DNA from: Lacticaseibacillus parakribbianus
Lineage (GTDB): Bacteria; Bacillota; Bacilli; Lactobacillales; Lactobacillaceae
Assembly (NCBI RefSeq): GCF_025490915.1
Contig: NZ_JANQBA010000005.1
Span: forward strand, 62,001 to 126,000
DNA: 64,000 nt
Reading direction: 5' to 3'
The position numbers were made by a program, and so were the translations under genes. Below, in pieces: positions 1 to 8,327 of this stretch (position 1 is the first letter of the stretch; every line of letters begins with the position of its first letter). The notes under the pieces were generated by a model, which saw nothing but the letters and a program-made list of their open reading frames with translations, was not told the origin of the DNA and made no database searches.

Positions 1-993
1 GTGCGGTTCGTCGCGCCGGGATCAACGCACTGGGCGTTGGCCGCCTATTCGGTGCTGTTCTTCGGGACGGCCTGGTGGTTCGCCCGGCGGCCGAGCCAGA
101 TCATGACCTACGTTGGGAAGTTCCTGACGCCGGCCTTCCTGGTGACGCTTGGGGTGCTGTTGGCCGCCGCGGTGTTCAGGCCGCTGGGCGGTGGCGGGGC
201 CGCGGTCGCCGGCTACCAGGGCCAGCCCTTGACCACCGGCTTCACCGATGGCTACGCGACGATGGACGCGCTGGCGGCCCTGGCCTTTGGCATCATCGTG
301 GTCGACGCGATTCGCGGCCTGGGCGTGACCGCGCCCAAGGCGGTGGCCGGCGCCACGATTCGCGCCGGGGTGCTGGCCGCGACCTTGATGGGCGTGGTGT
401 ACGTGCTGCTGGCGCTGCTGGGCAAAAACGCCCTGGGCCGTTTTGGTCGCGCGACCAACGGTGGTCCGATTCTGGCCAACGTCGCCCATGCCTACTTCGG
501 CGACTTCGGCAACGTGCTGTTGGCCATCATCGTGGTGCTCGCCTGCCTCAAAACGGCGATCGGCCTGATCACGGCGTTCGGTGACACCTTCAAGGCGCTG
601 TTCCCGCGGCTGCCTTACCCGCTTTTGATCGGCGTGGCGACCGTGGTGCCGCTGGTGTTCGCCAACGTCGGGCTCGACCGGCTGCTGGCGGTTTCCACCC
701 CGGCCTTGATGGCGCTGTACCCGCTGGCCATCGTGCTGATTGCCTTGGCGCTGGCGAGTCCGTGGCTCGGCGAGTCGCGCTGGCTGTTCGGCACGGTGAC
801 GCTGGCGACGGCGGGGCCGGCCCTGCTGGACGGGCTCAACGCGCTGCCGGCGGCCTGGCAAGGCGGCTGGGTCGGCCAACTGCTGGCCCTGGCGGCGCAT
901 CTGCCGGGTTCGGCGGTCGGGCTCGGCTGGTGCGTTCCGGCCGCCATCGGCCTAGTGGTCGGCCTAGGCCTGGCTCGCCACTGCGACGCCTGA
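1..993 (+). CDS. brnQ: Branched-chain amino acid carrier BrnQ (LIVCS family), 3' part
   Basis: Cation-coupled uptake of leucine, isoleucine and valine across the cytoplasmic membrane. The visible 330 residues are almost entirely hydrophobic helices, with the LIVCS-like stretches TTGFTDGYATMDALAALAFG and VDAIRGLGV near residues 78-109. Family members are usually about 440-450 residues, so roughly the first 110 residues lie upstream of the window; the GTG at position 1 is merely an in-frame codon and not the start. The gene ends at a TGA at 991-993 and is followed directly by a hairpin terminator. The family call is confident; substrate preference within the family cannot be read from sequence. 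Confidence 0.9.
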   Translation: MRFVAPGSTHWALAAYSVLFFGTAWWFARRPSQIMTYVGKFLTPAFLVTLGVLLAAAVFRPLGGGGAAVAGYQGQPLTTGFTDGYATMDALAALAFGIIVVDAIRGLGVTAPKAVAGATIRAGVLAATLMGVVYVLLALLGKNALGRFGRATNGGPILANVAHAYFGDFGNVLLAIIVVLACLKTAIGLITAFGDTFKALFPRLPYPLLIGVATVVPLVFANVGLDRLLAVSTPALMALYPLAIVLIALALASPWLGESRWLFGTVTLATAGPALLDGLNALPAAWQGGWVGQLLALAAHLPGSAVGLGWCVPAAIGLVVGLGLARHCDA

Positions 994-1001
994 AGACACG
1001 A

Positions 1002-1035
1002 ACGGCCCGGGGCAAAAGCGCCTCGGGCCGTATTT
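1002..1035 (+). terminator. Intrinsic terminator after brnQ
   Basis: ACGGCCCGGGGC and GCCTCGGGCCGT form a 12-bp stem (one G-T pair) around an AAAAGC loop, followed by TATTTC. The T-run is short, so efficiency is uncertain. Confidence 0.7.
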
Positions 1036-1071
1036 CATGTCTAGATTAATGCGCCAGGCGGCAGCGGCTGG

Positions 1072-1335
1072 CTAGTGCTCTTCCGCTTCGGCCGGTTCTG
1101 GGTTCGGGCGGCCGCCGCCCAGGTTCTTCACAATCGCCTTAAAGTTGATCACGATTTTGAAGTTCAGCTCCGCGGCGTTTTGCTTGTCGGCGGATTCGTA
1201 GTCGGTGATGATCAAAAGCGCCGAGTTCTCGTAGACCTTCTGAACGGTGCCGGTGAATGGACGCTCCATGTCCTCCTTCACCTTCACGGTTAAGGTGTCG
1301 CCGAGGTGGATGTCTTCCTTCTTCAACAGAATCAT
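1072..1335 (-). CDS. DUF2187 family small protein
   Basis: An 87-residue soluble protein whose centre (FTGTVQKVYENSALLIITDY, then INFKAIV) matches the small DUF2187 (YkvS-like) beta-barrel family of Firmicutes; function unknown. The C-terminus is a charged PNPEPAEAEEH tail. The ATG at 1335 lies only about two bases after the AAAGGA ribosome binding site; the in-frame TTG three codons later (1326) is spaced about nine bases from it and gives a protein beginning MKKED, more like family members, so 1326 is the likelier start. Transcribed away from the gene at 1507, with its own promoter at 1378-1406. Confidence 0.75.
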   Translation of the reverse strand: MILLKKEDIHLGDTLTVKVKEDMERPFTGTVQKVYENSALLIITDYESADKQNAAELNFKIVINFKAIVKNLGGGRPNPEPAEAEEH

Positions 1336-1377
1336 TTCCTTTCACGACTCAATGGGTCTTCAATTGATAGGGAGCAT

Positions 1378-1406
1378 AGTATAACAAGCGATTGGATAAA
1401 TCAAGT
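1378..1406 (-). promoter_or_regulatory. Promoter of the DUF2187 gene
   Basis: On the minus strand, ACTTGA (1401-1406) and TATACT (1378-1383) are separated by 17 bp inside an AT-rich island between divergent genes. Confidence 0.6.
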
Positions 1407-1439
1407 GATTTATCGCTTTTCTTAACGTTTCGTTAGGAT

Positions 1440-1468
1440 TTGCCAACAGCCGGGCACTGGAATATGCT
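1440..1468 (+). promoter_or_regulatory. Promoter of the 1507 gene
   Basis: TTGCCA (1440-1445), 17-bp spacer, TATGCT (1463-1468); predicted transcript start about 1475, shortly before the AAAGGA ribosome binding site. Confidence 0.65.
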
Positions 1469-1506
1469 AGGGATGAACCTTATACACGAAAGGATGGCTG
1501 TCGACA

Positions 1507-1851
1507 ATGGCAGATGGAACGTTGACCATCAGCGAATTGACCCCCGAAGCACAGCATGCAGCGGTGGAATCGTTCGCCAAATTTTACTTGGATAAGTACC
1601 AGCACGAGGGACTCGACCTGTTCGCGCAGATCGATACCAGTGGCCACATCGCGGATATCAATCAGTGGCTGGTTGATAACGTGAACTTTCTTCACGATGA
1701 GAAGTTGCAGGGCCTGGTTCAAAACCGCAGCGATAACTTCATTGCGCTGCTGAAGGTCCTGAAGTCCACCTTCAACGCGAACGGCATTCCCGACATTCCG
1801 TGGCAGACCTGGTTCGACCGCGAAATTGCCGCGGTGGCCCAAGGACGCTAA
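1507..1851 (+). CDS. Hypothetical protein, 114 residues
   Basis: I do not recognise this protein. It is soluble, acidic and predicted mostly helical, without signal peptide or membrane segment. The C-terminal half ends WQTWFDREIAAVAQGR. It is monocistronic: a good promoter (1440-1468) precedes it and a strong terminator (1858-1884) follows the TAA immediately. The ATG at 1507 is 13 bases after AGGA, a long spacing; no better in-frame start exists. Its coding reality is supported by third-position GC bias and the tight promoter/terminator framing. Confidence 0.7.
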   Translation: MADGTLTISELTPEAQHAAVESFAKFYLDKYQHEGLDLFAQIDTSGHIADINQWLVDNVNFLHDEKLQGLVQNRSDNFIALLKVLKSTFNANGIPDIPWQTWFDREIAAVAQGR

Positions 1852-1857
1852 CGCTTT

Positions 1858-1884
1858 ACGCCTCGCGGTGCGGGGCGTTTTTTT
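1858..1884 (+). terminator. Intrinsic terminator
   Basis: ACGCCTCGC, loop GGT, GCGGGGCGT, then seven T. A palindromic repeat array begins three bases after the T-run. Confidence 0.9.
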
Positions 1885-1886
1885 GT

Positions 1887-2190
1887 CCCAGAGCGGAGCG
1901 GGGCGGTTAGGCGAGCGGCTAGCGTGGGGCTGGGGTTTGAGGCCGAACTTGGCCTCAGGCACCGGCCCTAGCAGGCCGCGTCGCCGATGCCCCGCGGAGC
2001 TCGACGACCCAGAGCGGAGCCGAGCGGGTTTAGCCGGACGAGTAGCGTGGGGTTGGGCATTGGGCCTGGGCTTGGTCCAGTGGCCGACCCAAGCTAGTCG
2101 CTCCGGCGTTGCTCAGCGGAGCTCGACGACCCAGAGCGGAGCTGGACATTCTCGTGTGGCTCAGCGCAGCTCGCCGCCCCCAGATTGACG
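1887..2190 (+). repeat. Palindromic repeat array, locus 1 (2 units plus a degenerate third)
   Basis: Unit 1 (1887-2007) and unit 2 (2008-2128) each start CCCAGAGCGGAGC and end GAGCTCGACGA; 2129-2190 is a degraded remnant. Each unit folds on itself. Unit 1: GCGGGGC (1898) with GCCCCGC (1989), and the apical stem GAGGCC/GGCCTC around loop GAACTT. Unit 2: AGCCGGA with TCCGGC, and a 17-bp upper stem with wobbles. The array separates a terminator from the HAD gene at 2294. I see no coding function. Confidence 0.9.
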
Positions 2191-2293
2191 CCGTGCGAGT
2201 CGCTCGCTTTTCGTTGCCCTGGCACCGAAACTCAACGTGCCCAAACCGGGGCGTGAGTGGTAGGCTAAAGGAAGCAAGAAAAGGAGGCACACG

Positions 2294-3103
2294 ATGGACA
2301 ACCTATACCTGATTGTCAGCGACGTTGACGGCACCCTGGCCTACGACGCCGCGACGATATCGGCTGGCACCAAGGCCGCGGTCAACCGGCTTTTGGCGGC
2401 CGGCCACCTGTTTTACCTGGCCACCGGGCGCATGTATAATTTAGCAGCTTTGATGGCGGCGCAAATCGGCCCCGGGGCGGAGATTATCGCGGCCAACGGC
2501 GCCGTCTATGATTTCGGCGGCTCGCGGGTGCATCACCTGCTGGGCGAGCCGGCGATCACCGCGATCGAGGCTGCCTGTGCGGCACACGACCTGGCCGCCT
2601 TGTACTTCACGGACGACATGGTGTACTACACCACGCCGCCGGCCCAGGCCATTCAGGACATGCTGACGCACTTCGCGCCGGCCAGCGCCCAAGTCGGGGT
2701 CGAGCAGCTCGAAGCGGCGGCGCTTGGCCAACGCGCCGGCGCCATCGCCAACGCGATTGTTTTTTCGCTGGACGATCCGGTCGGCCTGGCCGCCGTCGCC
2801 GCCAAGCTGAAGCGCGAGCCGGCGCTTGCGGTGTCGGCCAGCGACCCGACCAACCTGGAGCTGATTCCCCACCAGGTCGACAAGGCCAATGCGATCGCCG
2901 AGCTGCAGGCCAAAACGGGCATTCCCCCGGCTCGCACCATCGCGTTCGGCGACGGCCTCAACGACCTGGGGATGCTTCAGGCCGCCGGCATCAGCGTCGC
3001 GATGGGCAACGCGGTGCCGGCGGTCAAGGCGGCGGCGCGGTACCAAACCGTCAGCAACAAGGAGGACGGCGTCGCGCAGTTTTTGAACCACTTTTTCGCC
3101 TGA
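2294..3103 (+). CDS. Cof-type HAD-superfamily phosphatase
   Basis: A 269-residue cytosolic Mg-dependent hydrolase. The N-terminus has the nucleophile motif SDVDGT (Asp10 and Asp12); the C-terminal FGDGLNDLGML (about residue 218) is HAD motif IV, and the region between carries the C2-type cap typical of Cof/YidA/YxeH proteins. Such enzymes dephosphorylate sugar phosphates, FMN or nucleotides with broad specificity, so the substrate is not assigned. ATG at 2294 follows AAAAGGAGG with ideal spacing. Stop at 3101-3103; the next gene begins 78 bp downstream. Confidence 0.92.
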   Translation: MDNLYLIVSDVDGTLAYDAATISAGTKAAVNRLLAAGHLFYLATGRMYNLAALMAAQIGPGAEIIAANGAVYDFGGSRVHHLLGEPAITAIEAACAAHDLAALYFTDDMVYYTTPPAQAIQDMLTHFAPASAQVGVEQLEAAALGQRAGAIANAIVFSLDDPVGLAAVAAKLKREPALAVSASDPTNLELIPHQVDKANAIAELQAKTGIPPARTIAFGDGLNDLGMLQAAGISVAMGNAVPAVKAAARYQTVSNKEDGVAQFLNHFFA

Positions 3104-3180
3104 GTGGGCTTAAAGTTGCAAGCGCAGGCCAAGCGTGAGACGCTTAGCTGGGCCGAAGCGGCCCGGAAAGGATGAGTTCA

Positions 3181-4173
3181 ATGTACAAAGCGAATGACAC
3201 GAGATACGACAACGTGACCCCGCGGCCGCTGGGCAAAAGTGGCCTGGTACTGCCGCCGATCGCCCTGGGGCTGTGGCAGCATTACGGCTCCGCCGACCCG
3301 TATGCGGCACGGCGCGATGTGATTTTGGCCGCGTTCGACCGCGGGGTGTTTCACTTCGACGTGGCCAACCACTACGGCGACGGCGACTTTGGCTCCAGCG
3401 AGGCGCTGCTCGGCCAGGTGCTGGCGAGCGACTTGCGGCCGTACCGCGACGAGCTGGTGATCGCGACCAAAATCGGCTACGAGATTCACCCCGGCCCGTT
3501 CGGCACCGGCACCAGTCGCAAGGCGATTCTGCAGGGCATCGACGACTCGCTGGGCCGCCTGAATCTGGATTACGTCGACCTGCTTTACGCCCACCGCTTC
3601 GACACCACGGTGCCGGTCGCCGAGACGGTTCGCGCCTTGGACGACGTGGTCAAAGCCGGCAAAGCCTTGTACATCGGGGTGTCGAACTTCGACACCCCGC
3701 AGGCCCAAGAGGCGATCGACCGCTTCACGGCGCTCGGCACCCCGTTCGTGGTCGACCAGATGAGCTACAACCTGTTCAACCGCGACGTCGAGACCTCGGG
3801 GCTGCTCGACACGCTGCGCCGCGCGGGCGCCGGCCTGGTCGCTTACGGGCCGCTGTCGGAAGGCCTTTTGTCCGACCGCTACCTCGCGGGCATTCCGGAC
3901 ACCTTCAAGATTCACCCGACCAACCAGCAGACCTTCGCCAACGGCAAGGCGGCGGTGGTGCAACGCCTCAACCAGCTCAATGACCTGGCCCAAGGCCGCG
4001 GCCAGACGCTGGCCCAGATGGCCCTGGCGTGGCTTTTGCGCGACCCAATCGTCGCCTCGGTGCTGATCGGCACCACCAGCACGACGCACCTGCAAGACAA
4101 CCTGCAGGCGCTGGACCACCTGGCCTTCACCGCAGACGAGCTGGCCGAGATCGACCGCTTGACGACGCTGTAA
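3181..4173 (+). CDS. Aldo/keto reductase, YghZ/GprA-like
   Basis: A 330-residue NADPH-dependent oxidoreductase of the TIM-barrel aldo/keto reductase superfamily. PLGKSGLVLPPIALGLWQ, FDVANHYGDGDFGSSE (catalytic Asp/Tyr), ATKIGY (Lys) and YAHRFD (His) are all present. The opening and the insert GYEIHPGPFGTGTSRKAI resemble the AKR14/YghZ group, which reduces L-glyceraldehyde 3-phosphate and methylglyoxal; that is a family inference. An ATG at 3172 overlaps the ribosome binding site GGAAAGGA, so the start at 3181 is preferred. A short hairpin GGGCCG/CGGCCC (3150-3164) lies directly upstream of the ribosome binding site. Confidence 0.88.
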   Translation: MYKANDTRYDNVTPRPLGKSGLVLPPIALGLWQHYGSADPYAARRDVILAAFDRGVFHFDVANHYGDGDFGSSEALLGQVLASDLRPYRDELVIATKIGYEIHPGPFGTGTSRKAILQGIDDSLGRLNLDYVDLLYAHRFDTTVPVAETVRALDDVVKAGKALYIGVSNFDTPQAQEAIDRFTALGTPFVVDQMSYNLFNRDVETSGLLDTLRRAGAGLVAYGPLSEGLLSDRYLAGIPDTFKIHPTNQQTFANGKAAVVQRLNQLNDLAQGRGQTLAQMALAWLLRDPIVASVLIGTTSTTHLQDNLQALDHLAFTADELAEIDRLTTL

Positions 4174-4283
4174 GCACCAGGCGCCGGGCCAGGCCGCCGC
4201 TTCCCGCTGGCCTGGGCCGTTCTCCCGGTGGCGCAGGTCGCGCGACTTCCCGGTGGCACCTGCGTCAGCGCCTCAATCACGTC

Positions 4284-4332
4284 AAAAGCACCCCGAACAC
4301 CAGCAGCTGACTGCCGGGTCCGGGGTGCTTTT
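4284..4332. terminator. Bidirectional terminator between convergent genes
   Basis: AAAAGCACCCCG pairs with CGGGGTGCTTTT; the A- and T-runs let it serve the reductase (+) and the UvrA paralogue (-). Confidence 0.85.
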
Positions 4333-4434
4333 GCGTGAGTAACAAAATTTATTTGCAGTTAATCGATAGGCGGTGCGAGGCCGCAAGAGAGTGCATCGGC
4401 GGCGCGAATGATAGGTGCGGCCGCCGCGATAACA

Positions 4435-6951
4435 TTATTTAACTGATTTGGCCTCAGCGAGCCCGAACTTGGCGAGGTGAGCGGCGAGGAATTCGCCGGT
4501 GTGACCGCTGCTTTGGGCGATGGCGGCCGGGGTGCCGGCGGCGACAATCTGGCCGCCGCGGCTGCCGCCTTCCGGGCCGAGGTCCAGCAGGTAGTCGGCG
4601 TTGGCCATCACGTCCAGGTCGTGCTCGATGGCCAAGACCGTGCCACCCTGGTCGAGTAGGCGCTGGAACACCTGCAGCAGGGTCTTGATGTCCAGCGGAT
4701 GGAGCCCAACGCTCGGCTCGTCGAAGACGAACAAGGTGCCTTTTTGGGTGCGGCCCATGTGAGCGGAGAGCTTGAGGCGCTGGGCCTCGCCGCCCGACAG
4801 GCTCGGGGTGCTTTCACCCAGGTGCAGGTAGCCTAGCCCCATGTCGTGCAGCGTCTGCAAGGCGGCGGCGACGGCGGGTTGATCGGCCAAAACGGTCAGC
4901 GCGTGATCGACATCCAGGTCCAGCAGGTCGGCAATCGAGTAGCCGTGCCAGGTCACCTTCAAAACGTCCGGGTTGTAGCGCTTGCCACCGCAAGTCGGGC
5001 AGGTCTGCTGCATGTCCGGCAGGTACTGGATGTCCAGGCTGATGCTGCCGGTGCCGCCGCAGGTCGGGCAGGCGCCGGCCGCGACGTTGTAGGAGAAGTT
5101 GCTGGCGGTGTAGCCGGCCGCTTGGGCGGCCGGTTGGGCGGCGAAAAGCGCCCGCAGGTGGTCGAGAATCGGCGTGTAGGTCGCCACGGTGCTGCGCACG
5201 TTTTTACCCACCGGGGCGGCGTCGATGGCGACGACGCGGCGCAGACCGCCGCGGTGCAGGTCCTGCACGAAGCTCGGCGCCGGCTGGCGGCGGGTCGCGG
5301 TCAGGGCCGGCACCAAGGCGTCGAATACTAAGGTCGACTTGCCGGCACCGGAGAAGCCCGACACCACCGACAGCCGGTTGATCGGAAAGGCGGCGGTGAG
5401 GTGGTGGAGGTTGAAGCGGTCAGACACCGTCAGGCCGAACGTCTTGGTCGCAGGCGCCGCCTCGGGCCGGACGCGCAGCCGCGCGGTGCCGGTGAGGTAA
5501 GGGCCGATCAACGAATGCGGCGCCGCCGCCAGCTGCTGGGGGGTGCCTTGGTTGATCAGGCGACCGCCGCCGGCCCCGGCGACCGGACCGATCTCGATCA
5601 CCGAATCGGCGGCCTCAATGATGGCGGTGTCGTGGTCGACCACCACCACGGAGTTGCCCTGGGCGACCAGGCCGCGCATCACGGCGATCAACCCGGCCAC
5701 GTTGGCGGGGTGCAACCCGATCGACGGCTCGTCGAGGACGTACAAGACGCCGGTGGTCTGGGTGCGAAGCGTCCGGGCCAGCTGGATGCGCTGCAGCTCG
5801 CCGGTCGACAGGCTGGCACCGGCGCGGTCCAGGCTCAGGTAGTTGAGCCCCAGGTCGATCAGCGGCTTGAGGATGCCGGCGAGCTCCCGCAAAATGTCGT
5901 GGGCCAAGGGCTGCATGTCCTCCGGCAAGGCGGCGTAGACCTGGGGGATGAAGGCACTCAGCTGCGCCAGCGTCATCGCCGAGACCTGGGCGATGGTCTG
6001 CCCGGCCAGCAGCTGGGTCAAGAGCTTCGGGTCAAAGCGGGTGCCGTGGCAGGTCGGGCACAGGCCGAAGACGTAGAAGCGGTTGAGCCGCGCAATGGCG
6101 CGTTCGTTGGTGGTGGTGGCCATCGAGTCCAGCACCGCGTTGTAGGCGTTCTCGTAGACGGCGTTGTCCATGTGGAAAATTTTCCCGGTTTTGGACGGAA
6201 TGTTAATCGCGTAATGGTTGCGCGGCCCGTGCCAGACAAAGTCCTGCTGGTCCTGCGGCAGCGCTTGGAAGGGCGTGTCGATGTCGATACCGGCGTATTG
6301 GGCAACGATCTGCATGAAGTTGCGGCCGGGCAGCCGCCAAGAGGCCACCGCGCCGTCGCGAATGGTCTTGGTTGGATCGGGAATCAGTCTGGTTTCGTCC
6401 AGGTGCTTGGCCTGGCCGGTGCCGTCGCAGGTGGGGCAGGCGCCGACGGAGTTGAAGGCGAAGCTTTCGGCGCCGTATAGCGGAAACACCGCCCCGCAGA
6501 CCGGGCAGGTCAGCGTCGCGTCCTTGCCGGCGACGTCCATCGCATGGGCGATCTCAAGCGTCGGCGGCAGCTGGTGGCCGTTGGGGCAGCGCGGCGAGCC
6601 CAGCCGCGAGAAGGCCAGGCGAATCACGTTCAGGGCCTCGGTCGTGGTGCCGACCGTCGAGCGAATGCCCGGCACCACCGGCCGCTGCCGCAGCGCGATG
6701 GCACTGGGAATGTGCTGAATCGAATCGACCTGGGCGTGGCCGACCTGGCCCAAACGGCGCCTCGTGTAGGTGGACAGGGCCGAGACGTAGCGCCGCATGC
6801 CCTCGGCGTAAAGCACCCCCATGGCCAGAGACGACTTGCCGGCGCCGCTGGGCCCGGTGATGGCGATCAGCTGGTGCAGGGGAATGGTGACGTCGAGGTG
6901 CTTGAGGTTGTTGACGTGAGCCCCCTTGACGATGATGTCTGTTGGATTCAT
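4435..6951 (-). CDS. Short UvrA paralogue (excinuclease ABC subunit A-like ATPase)
   Basis: An 838-residue ABC-type ATPase with two nucleotide-binding halves: Walker A GPSGAGKSS near residue 34 and SGFSGAGKST near residue 540, signatures LSTGELQRI and LSGGEAQRLKL. CPVC, CPTCDGTG, CPTCHGTR and CPTCGGTG/CPTCGGKR zinc-binding cysteine pairs are retained. It is about 100 residues shorter than canonical UvrA (about 940), so it belongs with UvrA2/DrrC-like paralogues, which often confer tolerance to DNA-binding drugs; a housekeeping uvrA should exist elsewhere. The ATG at 6951 follows GAAGG. Single gene between a tRNA terminator and a bidirectional terminator. Confidence 0.88.
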   Translation of the reverse strand: MNPTDIIVKGAHVNNLKHLDVTIPLHQLIAITGPSGAGKSSLAMGVLYAEGMRRYVSALSTYTRRRLGQVGHAQVDSIQHIPSAIALRQRPVVPGIRSTVGTTTEALNVIRLAFSRLGSPRCPNGHQLPPTLEIAHAMDVAGKDATLTCPVCGAVFPLYGAESFAFNSVGACPTCDGTGQAKHLDETRLIPDPTKTIRDGAVASWRLPGRNFMQIVAQYAGIDIDTPFQALPQDQQDFVWHGPRNHYAINIPSKTGKIFHMDNAVYENAYNAVLDSMATTTNERAIARLNRFYVFGLCPTCHGTRFDPKLLTQLLAGQTIAQVSAMTLAQLSAFIPQVYAALPEDMQPLAHDILRELAGILKPLIDLGLNYLSLDRAGASLSTGELQRIQLARTLRTQTTGVLYVLDEPSIGLHPANVAGLIAVMRGLVAQGNSVVVVDHDTAIIEAADSVIEIGPVAGAGGGRLINQGTPQQLAAAPHSLIGPYLTGTARLRVRPEAAPATKTFGLTVSDRFNLHHLTAAFPINRLSVVSGFSGAGKSTLVFDALVPALTATRRQPAPSFVQDLHRGGLRRVVAIDAAPVGKNVRSTVATYTPILDHLRALFAAQPAAQAAGYTASNFSYNVAAGACPTCGGTGSISLDIQYLPDMQQTCPTCGGKRYNPDVLKVTWHGYSIADLLDLDVDHALTVLADQPAVAAALQTLHDMGLGYLHLGESTPSLSGGEAQRLKLSAHMGRTQKGTLFVFDEPSVGLHPLDIKTLLQVFQRLLDQGGTVLAIEHDLDVMANADYLLDLGPEGGSRGGQIVAAGTPAAIAQSSGHTGEFLAAHLAKFGLAEAKSVK

Positions 6952-6995
6952 AACGCGGCCTTCTTTGCTTACTTTTATTCCATACTACCACAACA

Positions 6996-7025
6996 AAAAT
7001 CCCGCTGAACGAATTCAGCGGGATT
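6996..7025 (-). terminator. Terminator of the tRNA-Thr transcript
   Basis: On the minus strand AATCCCGCTGAA and TTCAGCGGGATT form a perfect stem followed by TTTTTG. Confidence 0.9.
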
Positions 7026-7046
7026 CACGCGTGTATTTCTAGCTTC

Positions 7047-7120
7047 TGCCGTCTACTGGATTCGAACCAGCGACCTCATCCTTACCATGGATGCGCTCTA
7101 CCTACTGAGCTAAGACGGCA
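7047..7120 (-). tRNA. tRNA-Thr (anticodon GGT)
   Basis: A 74-nt cloverleaf on the minus strand: acceptor arms TGCCGTC/GACGGCA, D arm GCTC-AGTAGGTA-GAGC, anticodon stem CATCC/GGATG with loop ATGGTAA (anticodon GGT), T loop with GGTTCGAATCC. CCA is not encoded. A separate terminator follows. Confidence 0.95.
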
Positions 7121-7203
7121 TGTTGTCGTAAAACAACTGCCTGATTAATATACAATATTTCCGCGTGGGGTGCAACCCTTTGACCGAAAAAGTTTGTCGG
7201 TGC

Positions 7204-7845
7204 TTAACTTTGCCCGTCCCACTCGGCGTGAAACTCGGCGAGAAAGTCCTGCATCACGGCCTGGCGATGGGCGGCCAGACGCTTGGCCGCCGGCGTGTTC
7301 ATCAGGGCGGCGAGCTTCAGGAGCTTCTCGTCGAAGTGGTTCAAAATGGTGCTTTCGGTACTCCGATAACCGGCCGCGTCCAGTTGTTCCCGCGGTTGGA
7401 TTGCCGGGTCGTACAGCCGGCTGCCGTGAGCCCCGCCGTACATCATCGCCCGGGCGATGCCGATGGCGCCGATCGCGTCCAGCCGGTCGGCGTCTTGCAC
7501 CAGCTGGCCCTCGAGGCTCAGCGGCTGCCGGCCGGCCAGGTTGGCCTTGAAGCTCATGTGATCGATGATTGCAAAAATCGCGGTGGCCTGCGCCGCCGTC
7601 GCCCCGGCCGCGGTCAGCACCGCGGCGGTGGCCGCCTTGGCCGCCGGCACCGAGGCGACCAACTTGTCGTCGTAGGTGTCGTGCAAAAGCGCCGCGGCCA
7701 CGGCAATCGTCGCGTCGGCCGCCGGCGTCTGGCGCAGCAGGTTGCGGGTCGTCGCGACCACCCGGGTGATGTGATCCATCGCGTGGCCCGAGGCGTCTTG
7801 GGCCAGGATGTGTTGGGCGTGTGCCCAAAGCATTTTTTCGTTCAT
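7204..7845 (-). CDS. HD-domain phosphohydrolase (YedJ-like)
   Basis: A 213-residue cytosolic protein of the HD metal-dependent phosphohydrolase superfamily. Metal ligands are visible as H in SGHAMDHITRV, the HD pair in ALLHDTYDD, and the distal D in VQDADRLDAIGAIG. Members with this architecture (YedJ and relatives) act on nucleotides or nucleotide-like phosphates; the real substrate is unknown. The ATG at 7845 follows AGGAGG. It is divergently transcribed from the MarR gene at 7914, so the 68-bp gap holds both start regions and could be MarR-controlled. Confidence 0.85.
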   Translation of the reverse strand: MNEKMLWAHAQHILAQDASGHAMDHITRVVATTRNLLRQTPAADATIAVAAALLHDTYDDKLVASVPAAKAATAAVLTAAGATAAQATAIFAIIDHMSFKANLAGRQPLSLEGQLVQDADRLDAIGAIGIARAMMYGGAHGSRLYDPAIQPREQLDAAGYRSTESTILNHFDEKLLKLAALMNTPAAKRLAAHRQAVMQDFLAEFHAEWDGQS

Positions 7846-7862
7846 CGTAACCTCCTAATTCG

Positions 7863-7892
7863 TTGAGTTCCGCTACTGCACCCCGGTACAAT
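7863..7892 (+). promoter_or_regulatory. Promoter of the MarR-type gene
   Basis: TTGAGT (7863-7868), 18 bp, TACAAT (7887-7892), in the divergent gap between the HD and MarR genes. Confidence 0.65.
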
Positions 7893-7913
7893 TAAGTTAA
7901 GGAGGGCGTCGCT

Positions 7914-8327
7914 ATGAAACTCAAACACTTGCAGATGAATCAGACGTTGAATCAGTTCAACCGCCTCAGTCCCGCCATTGACGACACCAAGCGGCCGCTG
8001 TCGCAGCAAAACCTGTTGTTCTGGGTGGCCGCCGAAGACCAGCCGCCGACCCCGTCGGCCCTGGCCGACGCCATGGGCCTGACCAAGGCCGCCATCACCA
8101 AGATGCTCAACCCCCTGATCGACGACGGGTTGCTGACCAAAACTATGGACGTTCGCGACAACCGCAGCTTCACCCTGTCGTTGACCCCGGCCGGCGAGGC
8201 TGAGGTCGCCGCCCTGAGCCCGACGTACTTCGAGCCGATGAACCGCCTGCGCGAGGGCATGGGCCAGACTCAGTTCGACCAACTGATCGAGCTGCTGGAA
8301 ACGGCGAACGAGGTGTTGATGGATTAG
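7914..8327 (+). CDS. MarR-family transcriptional regulator
   Basis: A 137-residue winged-helix regulator. The DNA-binding core reads TPSALADAMGLTKAAITKML (recognition helix) followed by LIDDGLLTKTMDVRDNRSFTLSLTP, the wing with the RDNR motif typical of MarR. Such proteins bind as dimers to short palindromes and usually respond to small phenolic or oxidative ligands. The likely targets are its own promoter and the divergent HD gene; a 12-bp palindrome at 8971-8982 ahead of the CPBP protease is a further candidate. ATG follows AAGGAGG. A repeat array starts directly at the stop codon. Confidence 0.88.
   Translation: MKLKHLQMNQTLNQFNRLSPAIDDTKRPLSQQNLLFWVAAEDQPPTPSALADAMGLTKAAITKMLNPLIDDGLLTKTMDVRDNRSFTLSLTPAGEAEVAALSPTYFEPMNRLREGMGQTQFDQLIELLETANEVLMD

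Noticed and set aside
3172-3180. Start of the aldo/keto reductase at the upstream ATG (3172)
   Set aside because: That ATG overlaps the GGAAAGGA ribosome binding site; the next ATG (3181) has correct spacing.
5401-6480. Long plus-strand frames opposite the UvrA paralogue, and similar antisense frames over most genes
   Set aside because: Typical shadows of GC-rich coding sequence; the opposite strand has complete conserved motifs and a proper ribosome binding site.
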